This document shows, piece by piece, positions 1-5,754 of a DNA stretch of 6,255 nt. The position numbers were made by a program, and so were the translations under genes. This DNA comes from Acidobacteriota bacterium (GTDB lineage Bacteria > Acidobacteriota > Polarisedimenticolia > Gp22-AA2): assembly GCA_016202915.1 (NCBI GenBank), contig JACQNT010000140.1, forward strand, positions 1 to 6,255, written 5' to 3'. The notes beneath the pieces are model-generated. The model did no database searches. It was not told the origin of the DNA and saw nothing but the letters and a program-made list of their open reading frames with translations. How positions within the stretch are numbered: position 1 is the first letter of the stretch; every line of letters begins with the position of its first letter.

Positions 1-1527
1 AGGAGCCGTCCGCTCCCGCGGCTCGCTCCGGTCACCGCCTTCGGGCCGGGCCGGGCCGCGTCGGCGCGGGCTCTGGTGGTTCGTCCGCGGCGCGGCCTGG
101 CCGTGACGGGGTCGGCCCCGGGTCACGGTGTCCTGCGAAGGCCTCCGGGCCGCGCCGCGCTCGAAGTCACTGAAGGGCATGGGCCGGTCCGCCGCGGCCG
201 CGATCCCGGGGAGGGGGGTCCTGCCGGCGCGCACCTTCTCGACAAATCCGCGGCCGCGATCCGGCCGCTCCGCCAGCTCCCGGGGGTTGAAGCGCGGCAA
301 CCGGCCGCTGACGACGAGATCCGTGCCGCGCGGCAGGCGGTCGGCGCGCACGGCCACCCGCCCCAGGTTCCTGTCGGCGAAGCGGCCGACGGGCGCGAAC
401 CGCCAGCCCCTGGGATTCAGCCTGTTCACCCGGATGTCGACCACGTTGATCAGGCGCACATCGTGGAACACGGGGAGGTTGTAGTAGTTGAGCGGGCACC
501 AGCCGATGTAGGAGCTGCCGACGGCGAAGCTGACCCAGGCGCCGCTCCAGACCCTCCCCGGGATCCACACCCAGCCGACGTCGAAGACGAAGTCCCAGCG
601 ACCGTACCGGTAGGGGGCCCAGCCCCAGACATCGTACGAGACCCACACCCAGCCGGTCGGGCACCAGGTCCAGTGTCCGTTCACATAGGGTCCCCAGGAC
701 CCGTAGTACGCGGGCCGCCACACCCAGCCGTACGTCGGCAGGTGACGCCAGCCCCCGTAGATCGAGAGTTCGCGGTAGTACGGGCGGACCTCGCCGGGCA
801 GATTCTCCTCGGCCTCCTCCGACTCCTCGTCCTCGTCGTGCCTGAGGTAGACGGCGAGGCGGTCCTCGCAGAACCTGTCGAAATCGTCCATGCGGAGTGT
901 GTTGAACGGACGGGGATCCGAGGGCGCCCGGCCGCCCCGGACGCTCGTCCGCTCCCCCGTCCGCACCAGCTCGGAGCCGGCGTCCCCCGAGACCTCCGCG
1001 ACCCCCCTGGAGGAGGAGACCGTGGCCAGATCTCCGCCGGCGTCGATCCGGAACGATCCGCCGGAGAGGAGGTAGACCGACCCGGCCTCGGTGTCGATCC
1101 GGAAGACCTTGTCCTTCTCCTCCGGCTCGGCGGCGTTGATCCGGATGCTCCCCTCATCGAGCGCCAGCACGTTGTTCCTCTCGTAGCGGTTGTCGATGTC
1201 GGCCAGGGTGCGCAGATCCAGGCGCGCCCCCTCCTCGAGCCAGATCACCGAGCCGTCGGCCAGCTCGATCTCGGCCCGGCCGTCCAGGGCCCGGACCCGG
1301 TCCCCGGGCGCGATCGGGCTGTTCAGGGTCGCTTCCAGGACTTCCCCTTCCTCCGTCCTCTGCACCGACAGCCTGCCCTCGACGTAGCGGACCCGGGCGT
1401 AGGTCGATCCGGACTCTTCGTCGTCCGCCCGCGCGGTCGCCACCGCCGGGGCGATCATGAGGACCCCGGCGAGGATGGCAGGGATGACCGTAAGCACCAG
1501 CCTTGGGTTGATGGTGGGGTTGCGCAT
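1..1527 (-). CDS. Exported FecR-domain / DUF6600 protein with aromatic repeats (3' end outside window)
   Basis: I translated 509 codons from the ATG at 1527 to the window edge with no stop, so the C-terminus is missing. Residues 1-34 form a signal peptide: a basic start, a hydrophobic core and an A-R-A cleavage site before D35. Residues ~44-165 resemble a FecR domain, with short beta-rich segments such as a GDRVRALDGRAEIELADGS-type stretch at 74-92. An acidic patch (D/E-rich, 230-245) separates it from an aromatic region at 257-350. That region has three GWVW repeats (267-270, 292-295, 318-321) spaced 25-26 residues and ends in IGWCPL, the pattern I associate with DUF6600. After about residue 430 the chain becomes Arg/Pro-rich and looks disordered. 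FecR domains are known from anti-sigma regulators, but such FecR/DUF6600 proteins are uncharacterised and probably periplasmic or cell-surface. The Shine-Dalgarno is weak (GGAAAGG at 1541-1547). The start is chosen because it directly precedes the signal peptide. The gene is divergent from the one at 1799. Confidence 0.87.
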   Translation of the reverse strand, partial: MRNPTINPRLVLTVIPAILAGVLMIAPAVATARADDEESGSTYARVRYVEGRLSVQRTEEGEVLEATLNSPIAPGDRVRALDGRAEIELADGSVIWLEEGARLDLRTLADIDNRYERNNVLALDEGSIRINAAEPEEKDKVFRIDTEAGSVYLLSGGSFRIDAGGDLATVSSSRGVAEVSGDAGSELVRTGERTSVRGGRAPSDPRPFNTLRMDDFDRFCEDRLAVYLRHDEDEESEEAEENLPGEVRPYYRELSIYGGWRHLPTYGWVWRPAYYGSWGPYVNGHWTWCPTGWVWVSYDVWGWAPYRYGRWDFVFDVGWVWIPGRVWSGAWVSFAVGSSYIGWCPLNYYNLPVFHDVRLINVVDIRVNRLNPRGWRFAPVGRFADRNLGRVAVRADRLPRGTDLVVSGRLPRFNPRELAERPDRGRGFVEKVRAGRTPLPGIAAAADRPMPFSDFERGAARRPSQDTVTRGRPRHGQAAPRTNHQSPRRRGPARPEGGDRSEPRERTAP

Positions 1528-1588
1528 CGAAGCCGCCCAGCCTTTCCGAGGGCAGTTCCCCTCAGGGTTCGCCCCTTCAACAAGGTCT

Positions 1589-1604
1589 AGCGAATTCCGT
1601 GCCA
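1589..1604 (-). promoter_or_regulatory. Candidate sigma-54 (RpoN) promoter for the DUF6600 gene
   Basis: Read on the minus strand the bases are TGGCACG-GAAT-TCGCT. The known sigma-54 consensus is TGGCACG-N4-TTGC(A/T), so only one informative base differs. The GG and GC dinucleotides are 10 bp apart, as this sigma factor requires. With the -12 element at about 1590, transcription would start near 1578 and give a leader of about 50 nt before the ATG at 1527. The leader holds a small GAGGG/CCCTC hairpin (1548-1563). The position, orientation and spacing all fit. A chance match is still possible, since no expression data or RpoN gene is visible here. Confidence 0.5.
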
Positions 1605-1628
1605 CCTGCGATCCGGGGGATCGGGCCC

Positions 1629-1723
1629 TGGACACGCTGCTTCTCATCGTTCCCCGCGCGAGGGTGTCCAACGGCCAGGGGCGGAGCGTCCTGCCGCAGG
1701 GACATGCCCCCGATCGCTGTCCC
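1629..1723. promoter_or_regulatory. Cluster of four TGTCC/GGACA half-sites (possible activator or operator sites)
   Basis: Half-sites alternate in orientation: GGACA at 1630-1634, TGTCC at 1665-1669, GGACA at 1700-1704 and TGTCC at 1718-1722. The first pair extends to a perfect 7-bp inverted repeat (TGGACAC at 1629-1635, GTGTCCA at 1664-1670). The last pair extends to GGGACA (1699-1704) and TGTCCC (1718-1723). Relative to the predicted sigma-54 start near 1578 the cluster lies about 50-145 bp upstream, overlapping the range where enhancer-binding activators commonly sit. It also lies upstream of the rightward promoter. The function is inferred only, and short repeats arise readily by chance in GC-rich DNA. 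Confidence 0.25.
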
Positions 1724-1761
1724 GCCGACCGTGACGCCTGGAGCGCCCGGCCGCCGCCGGC

Positions 1762-1790
1762 TTGCTGCCCTCCCGGGGCGGGTCTATACT
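1762..1790 (+). promoter_or_regulatory. Sigma-70-type promoter, probably giving a leaderless mRNA
   Basis: TTGCTG at 1762-1767 and TATACT at 1785-1790 are separated by exactly 17 bp. The -10 matches the consensus at five of six positions and the -35 at three of six. Transcription would begin around 1796-1799, while the ATG of the rightward gene is at 1799. No Shine-Dalgarno lies between promoter and ATG, so translation from a leaderless or nearly leaderless transcript is the simplest reading. Confidence 0.55.
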
Positions 1791-1798
1791 CGCGGGCG

Positions 1799-2296
1799 AT
1801 GCCCCGTCCGGCGCGCCGATCACCCGCTCCTCTCCTGCTCGCCGCAATCCTCGTGTCTCTCGGGCCACCCACGATGGTACTCCCGCCGGCCTATCCAGGG
1901 ACAGAAGGGCGGGGGAAAGAAGGGGGGGCAGCCCGGGAAGAGAAGGAGAAGCCACGCCTGCGCCTGACCGCCGATCCCGCCGTCGGGTTCACGCCCGTGA
2001 CGGCGATCCTGACGGGCCACCTGACGGGGGTGGATCTGCATGACCCGAACTTCTGCCACGCCGCCGTCACCTGGGTCCGGATTGACCCCGGCCAGACCGA
2101 GGACGACGGGTTCAGGATCCGGGAGGACCCCGCCTGCCTTCATCCGGAGGAGGAGATCTCGGTCGAGGTCTCCTTCACCAGGACCTTCGTCCTGACGCGA
2201 CCCGGCTCCTACCTGGCCAGGCTGGTCATCGAGGGGAGGGACGGCAGCCGCGTGCAGTCGGGCTACACGAAGGTCCAGGTGCTGCGGGTGCAGTAG
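1799..2296 (+). CDS. Small exported protein with PKD/Ig-like beta-sandwich domain
   Basis: This encodes 165 residues of unknown function. Residues 1-31 look like a signal peptide: basic (PRPARR), then a hydrophobic PLLLAAILVSLG stretch, with possible cleavage near the APA-like/PAY region. Residues 34-53 are a charged G/E/K-rich linker. Residues ~54-165 read like a single PKD or Ig-like fold: an opening LTADPAVGFTPVTAILTG-type strand pair and a closing GSYLARLVIEGRDGS strand pair before a final beta-strand. Two cysteines (C86, C113) could form a disulfide after export. The start at 1799 is preferred because it keeps the signal peptide and sits at the predicted transcription start. In-frame codons further upstream have no signal sequence behind them, and the next ATG (1874) would remove the export signal. 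The stop lies 6 bp from the stop of the convergent AsmA gene. The fold assignment is by pattern only. Confidence 0.75.
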   Translation: MPRPARRSPAPLLLAAILVSLGPPTMVLPPAYPGTEGRGKEGGAAREEKEKPRLRLTADPAVGFTPVTAILTGHLTGVDLHDPNFCHAAVTWVRIDPGQTEDDGFRIREDPACLHPEEEISVEVSFTRTFVLTRPGSYLARLVIEGRDGSRVQSGYTKVQVLRVQ

Positions 2297-2302
2297 GGCG
2301 GC

Positions 2303-4351
2303 TCAGTCACCCGGGGGTTCCTCCTGCCCGAGCTGCTTCAGGATCCGGTCCCTGAGGCGGTCGCGCAGCTTCCCCCTGGCGCGCTCCCCGGCCTTTTCCC
2401 CCACCTGCCGCGCCTGGGCCTTCGAATCCAGGCGGAACCGCGGGGCGGCGAGGTCGCCCGACAGGTTGCAGTAGACGAGCAGGCGCCCCTGGTCGGTCAG
2501 GTTCTCCAGAGGAGCGTTGCGGGCGACCATGCCGCGCGTCGAGCCCTCCGAGAAGCGCGCCGTGACATCGAGGTCCAGGGTCGCGTCCAGCCCGACCCAC
2601 CCTTTCCCCTCCAGGTCGAGGTCCGCCGAATGCAGGACAATGTCCTCCGTGCGCGCCCTGCGGTCGGCGATATCCAGGGTGGCGCGGAGGTGCTCGAACG
2701 GGGTCTGGTCCCGTCCGACCCCCTTCCCTCCGGCCAGCTCGAGCAGCACAGCGATCTGCTTGAGGACGTTGAAGGAGGTCAGCGTTCCCTTGCCGACCTC
2801 GAGGGATCCCGAGCCGCGCGTCGTCGCCAGGATCGACTCCATGTCGGCGCCCGCGGCGACGAGATCCAGCCCGCCCGCCAGCCTCCCTTGCAGCAGGTCC
2901 TTGAGCGCCGGGTCGTAGGCGGCGAGCAGCGGGGCCAGATCCACCTGTTCCAGGCGGACCCCCATGGCGTAGCGCGGCTCCCGGCCCCCGAGCGCCACTT
3001 CGGCCGAGCCGTTCAGCGATCCGCCGTAGAACGCCGCCCGCATCTGCTCCAGCAAGAAGACGCCGCGGGCGCAGCGGACGGAGGCGTGGACGTCGGCCAG
3101 GTCGAAGGTCTGGAATCGGATCCTCTTCACGGCCAAGGTGCCGTTGCCGCTGATCTCCCCCAGCAGGCCCGCCCCCGCCGCCTCGCGCGGACGAGAAGCG
3201 GGGGAGTCGCCGGCGGAATCCCCCGCCCGGACTGCCGCGGGGGCGGCGCCGGCGGACGACGCGGGCGTGAAGGTCGAGATGATCTCGTCGAGGTCGAGTC
3301 CGGAGGAGGAGAGGGCGAAGCCGACCCGCGGCTTCAGGAAATCTTCAACCTGAAGCCTGCCCAGAAGCGACGACGAGCCGGCCTTCACGGTGAAGTCCTG
3401 CCACACGGCCCGGTCGCCGTCCACCGACACCCTGCCGGAGATCCTCTCCAGGGGTCGCGTCATGGTCGCGTCCCGGTAGCTCACGTCGGCGAGCCGGAGG
3501 TTCCCCTTGAAGCGGAGCCTCTCCGGCCGGTCGATCGGGATCGTCGCCTCCCCCTCCAGCTGGATCGTCCCTCCGGCCTTCAGCCCCCGGGGGCGCGCCA
3601 CCCCGATCCAGGGCACGACCCTGACCAGGTCCTCGGCCCGGAGGGATTTCGATCGCGCGGCCAGCCTCAGGATGGGCGAGTGGCCGGGAAGGGCGCTGAG
3701 GCGGGCGTCCGCCCGGAGGCGGCTGTCGCCCAGCCCGATCGAGAGGTCGAGACGGGTTTCCCCGCCCGCCCCCCAGCCTTCGATGACGGCGTCGATCGGC
3801 CCGAGCACGACCTGCGATCGTGTGCCGGGCTCGACCGCGTCGTCGTAGACGAGGATTTTCCCGTTCCTGACGACGGCGCGCTCCACGCTGACGGCGATCG
3901 GCGTCTGCTGCGGCCCCGCCTCCCGCGGCGGCGCGGAGGCGGCGCGCTCCAGGAGGTCCTCGAAGTTCCAGCGCCCCCGGGCGTCCCGGAACAGGACCAG
4001 GGCAGGCCCGTCGAAGACGATCGACCGCACGCTCAGCCTGCCGCGCAGCAGCCCGAGAAGGCCCAGGCGGATCGACAGCGAATCGGCCATGAGGTCGTGG
4101 GTCCGTTCCGGGTCGCGCGCCGAGGAGATCTTGAGGGAACGGACGGTGAGGCCCGGCGACGGCAGGAGCGTGACGGAGATGCCGCCGAGGGAGACTCGGC
4201 GGCCGGTGGCCTCCCGGACCCTGGCGGCGATGAGCGGGCTGTACCGGTTGACATCCACCAGGAGCGGCACGGCCAGGGCGGCGGCCAGCAGAAGGACGCC
4301 CAGGGACGCGACGGCGATGAGGGAGCGCCGGCCCCAGCGGGGCAGGTTCAT
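2303..4351 (-). CDS. AsmA-family protein
   Basis: This encodes 682 residues. A basic N-terminus leads into one transmembrane helix (about 11-33), followed by the typical AsmA beginning: DVNRYSPLIAARVREATGRRV (32-52), then a beta-rich segment with LLPSPGLTVRSLKI. A Pro/Ala/Ser-rich linker (about 363-395) separates the N-terminal half from an AsmA C-terminal domain (about 400-640) rich in G-x-L/D-L beta strands. The tail (643-675) is a K/R/E-rich probable helix. Family members are inner-membrane-anchored periplasmic proteins related to the bridge-like lipid transporters (AsmA, TamB, YhdP) and are linked to outer-membrane lipid homeostasis; the exact substrate here is unknown. The start is set by GGAGGT at 4356-4361 on the minus strand, 4 nt before the ATG. 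The open frame continues upstream to 4729 but overlaps endonuclease III and has no domain there. The gene is likely co-transcribed with endonuclease III. Confidence 0.88.
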   Translation of the reverse strand: MNLPRWGRRSLIAVASLGVLLLAAALAVPLLVDVNRYSPLIAARVREATGRRVSLGGISVTLLPSPGLTVRSLKISSARDPERTHDLMADSLSIRLGLLGLLRGRLSVRSIVFDGPALVLFRDARGRWNFEDLLERAASAPPREAGPQQTPIAVSVERAVVRNGKILVYDDAVEPGTRSQVVLGPIDAVIEGWGAGGETRLDLSIGLGDSRLRADARLSALPGHSPILRLAARSKSLRAEDLVRVVPWIGVARPRGLKAGGTIQLEGEATIPIDRPERLRFKGNLRLADVSYRDATMTRPLERISGRVSVDGDRAVWQDFTVKAGSSSLLGRLQVEDFLKPRVGFALSSSGLDLDEIISTFTPASSAGAAPAAVRAGDSAGDSPASRPREAAGAGLLGEISGNGTLAVKRIRFQTFDLADVHASVRCARGVFLLEQMRAAFYGGSLNGSAEVALGGREPRYAMGVRLEQVDLAPLLAAYDPALKDLLQGRLAGGLDLVAAGADMESILATTRGSGSLEVGKGTLTSFNVLKQIAVLLELAGGKGVGRDQTPFEHLRATLDIADRRARTEDIVLHSADLDLEGKGWVGLDATLDLDVTARFSEGSTRGMVARNAPLENLTDQGRLLVYCNLSGDLAAPRFRLDSKAQARQVGEKAGERARGKLRDRLRDRILKQLGQEEPPGD

Positions 4352-4385
4352 CGGGACCTCCGGGCGGCGACGGGAGCCGGACGAC

Positions 4386-4481
4386 TCAATACACCTTTTG
4401 CCCCTCGTCCCTCTCGAGGTAGGCCCTGGCCAGGCGGCGCGCCCCCGCCTCAATATAGGCCGCGATCGATCCCGGGGCCAC
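4386..4481 (-). CDS. Tentative 31-aa ORF overlapping the end of endonuclease III
   Basis: From a GTG at 4481, or a TTG at 4559 in the same frame, an ORF runs to a TGA at 4386-4388, 34 bp before the AsmA start codon. It is in a different frame from both neighbours. The peptide has an apparent helix (residues 5-26) with I6, I10, L17 and Y21 on one face and several Arg/Glu on the other, ending in Gln-Lys-Val-Tyr. Third positions are mostly G or C, as in real genes here. I see no Shine-Dalgarno and know no homologue. It could be a translated leader peptide, the displaced true C-terminus of endonuclease III after a frameshift, or chance. Confidence 0.25.
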   Translation of the reverse strand: MAPGSIAAYIEAGARRLARAYLERDEGQKVY

Positions 4482-5211
4482 GGCGGGCTGATTTCGGGCG
4501 CGGCCGCGAGGACCGCGCGCGATCGCCCCGGGCGCGCGCCTGCCTTGCGCCCGCCGCAAAGCGGCAGCCGGGGCGGAGTGGGCAGGAGGGGCAGGAGGGA
4601 TCCCTGGGGCGGCAGGTGCGCCTCCCGAGCGTTATCAAATTGACATGCGCCGCATGGCAACGATCGGAGGGGATGAGCGCCGCGAGGGCCTGGTGGGTCC
4701 TCTCGGGTGTCGCCGCGGCGGGGACCCACCCGAGGCGCCGGGCGATGCGATGGATGTGGGTGTCGACCGGAAACACCGGACGCCCGCAGGAGAACAGCAG
4801 GACGCAGCGGGCCGTCTTCTCTCCGACTCCCCGAAAGCTGCGCAGGTACGCCCGGGCGTCCTCCATCGGCATCGTTCGCAGGTGATCGAGGCTCAGGGCC
4901 CCGCGCTCCCGCCGGATGCGGCGCAGGACCTCCTGGATGGCCCGGCTCTTGGTGCGCGCCAGGCCCCCGACCCGGATCGTCTCTTCGACATCGGCCGCGC
5001 GGGCGCGCAACACGCCCTCCCAGGAGGGGAAGCGGCGGCGCAGGGCCCGGTAGGCGCGGTCGCGGTTCAGGTCGCTGGTGTTCTGGGACAGGATGGTGAG
5101 GATCAGCTCGTCGAGCGGCGGGCGGCGGGGGCGGCGGGGCGGCCGCCCCAGGGCGCGATCGAGCCGGTCGAGATCCTCCTTGACCCTGCGGCGAAGGCCC
5201 CGCCCCCTCAC
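4450..5211 (-). CDS. nth: Endonuclease III (DNA glycosylase/AP lyase)
   Basis: This encodes 253 residues of the HhH-GPD family, which excises oxidised pyrimidines and nicks AP sites in base-excision repair. Visible features: ILSQNTSD (40-47) in the family's LSAQATD position; the helix-hairpin-helix FRGVGEKTA (126-134) with the catalytic Lys at K132; VDTHIHR (149-155) with the catalytic Asp at D150, the same 18-residue spacing as K120/D138 in the E. coli enzyme; and the 4Fe-4S ligands C200-x6-C207-x2-C210-x5-C216. Residues 219-253 form an Arg/Pro/Ser-rich extension beyond the family core. The start is GTG at 5211, which overlaps the TGA of the upstream lipoprotein gene as GTGA, implying translational coupling; no separate Shine-Dalgarno is visible. 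No ATG occurs in frame before the conserved core. It is cytoplasmic, and its position between two envelope genes is functionally unexplained. Confidence 0.92.
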   Translation of the reverse strand: MRGRGLRRRVKEDLDRLDRALGRPPRRPRRPPLDELILTILSQNTSDLNRDRAYRALRRRFPSWEGVLRARAADVEETIRVGGLARTKSRAIQEVLRRIRRERGALSLDHLRTMPMEDARAYLRSFRGVGEKTARCVLLFSCGRPVFPVDTHIHRIARRLGWVPAAATPERTHQALAALIPSDRCHAAHVNLITLGRRTCRPRDPSCPSCPLRPGCRFAAGARQARARGDRARSSRPRPKSARRGPGIDRGLY

Positions 5212-5672
5212 GGCACCGTGGCCGCGGGAACCTGGGTGAACCTGCCGTCCACCATCACGATGTCGTCCGCCGTCCCGGCCCGCCCGTCGGCGCCGGGGCT
5301 GGTGAGCGTGAAGCTGCGCGCGTCGGAGCGGTACAGCAGCTGGTTTCCCCAGGCGTCGACCGTCGCGGGCGCGGCGAGGTACGCCGGGGTGAGCGCCGCG
5401 GCCGCTTCCCGCATCGTCCCCTGCGGGTAGCCGCCGCGGTCGAGGGAGCAGGCGGTGAGGGCGCGCCCCAGGGTCTCCATCGTCGCCCGGGTCCCCGTCA
5501 CCTTCCCCTGGTCGAGGGCGCGCAGGACCTCGCGCGAGTAGTCCTCCCCCGCCCGGCCGCAGCCGGCGGCAGCCAGAAGGAGGCCGAGTGCGGCCGGAGG
5601 ACACAGCCGGGCGGCGCGCGCCGCGCCCGGCGGCGCCGCCCTGCGGAAAAACGCCCCTGGGACAGGGATCAT
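5208..5672 (-). CDS. Lipoprotein with type II secretion GspG-like C-terminal domain
   Basis: This encodes 154 residues. A long N-terminus (1-26, several Arg) leads into a hydrophobic ALGLLLAAAGC segment with a lipobox-like AAGC ending at C38, suggesting lipidation; the alanine at -3 is a weaker lipobox residue. Residues ~60-143 match the C-terminal part of GspG pseudopilins: a helix with ALTACSLDRGGYP, then VDAWGN (105-110, the family's DPWGN position), then SPGADGRAGTADDI (125-138), like the calcium-binding loop. The pseudopilin prepilin-peptidase signal (G|FTLxE) is absent, so it should not assemble as a standard pseudopilin; that inference is mine. The start is supported by GGAGGG at 5681-5686 on the minus strand, 8 nt from the ATG. 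It is the first gene of the probable operon with nth and the AsmA gene and is divergent from pcm. Confidence 0.8.
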   Translation of the reverse strand: MIPVPGAFFRRAAPPGAARAARLCPPAALGLLLAAAGCGRAGEDYSREVLRALDQGKVTGTRATMETLGRALTACSLDRGGYPQGTMREAAAALTPAYLAAPATVDAWGNQLLYRSDARSFTLTSPGADGRAGTADDIVMVDGRFTQVPAATVP

Positions 5673-5704
5673 GATGAAGGCCCTCCGGGCCGCGCGGGAA
5701 GCGG

Positions 5705-5743
5705 CCGGGGGATTCTAAATCCTTTTCTGATAGAATTCCCCGG
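5705..5743. promoter_or_regulatory. Palindromic divergent promoter between lipoprotein gene and pcm
   Basis: CCGGGGGATTCTA (5705-5717) and TAGAATTCCCCGG (5731-5743) form a 13-bp inverted repeat with a single mismatch around a 13-bp A/T-rich spacer. Each arm carries TAGAAT, a five-of-six match to the -10 consensus: on plus at 5731-5736, on minus at 5712-5717. The plus copy is preceded by TG-A (5728-5730), the extended -10 signature. No good -35 lies 16-18 bp upstream on either strand. The minus start near 5705 leaves about 33 nt before the ATG at 5672. The plus start near 5743 would leave only about 12 nt, beginning at the Shine-Dalgarno GGAGG (5742-5746). A repressor binding the symmetry could control both directions. 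Confidence 0.45.
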
Positions 5744-5754
5744 AGGCGTCGTCC

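Noticed and set aside
43..60. GGCCGGGCCGGG short tandem at the left edge
   Set aside because: It encodes part of the Arg/Pro/Gly-rich tail of the DUF6600 protein and is explained by base composition.
76..1590. 504-aa open frame on the plus strand
   Set aside because: It is antisense to the FecR/DUF6600 gene. It is Pro/Arg/Gly/Asp-rich with no domain, as expected from the reverse of high-GC3 codons.
1457..1798. Upstream extension of the rightward gene's open frame to 1457
   Set aside because: The translated stretch has no recognisable domain, overlaps the divergent gene and both promoters, and would put the signal peptide inside the protein.
2297..2337. Hairpin GGCGGCTC / GAGCTGCT between the convergent genes as a terminator
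   Set aside because: The stem needs two G-U pairs, has a 25-nt loop and no T-tract follows on either strand, so it is not a convincing intrinsic terminator.
4352..4729. N-terminal extension of the AsmA frame
   Set aside because: It overlaps nth and is low-complexity. The transmembrane start and a strong Shine-Dalgarno place the real ATG at 4351.
2630..4885. 751-aa open frame on the plus strand
   Set aside because: It lies antisense to the AsmA gene and runs into nth. Its low-complexity composition without motifs marks it as a shadow.
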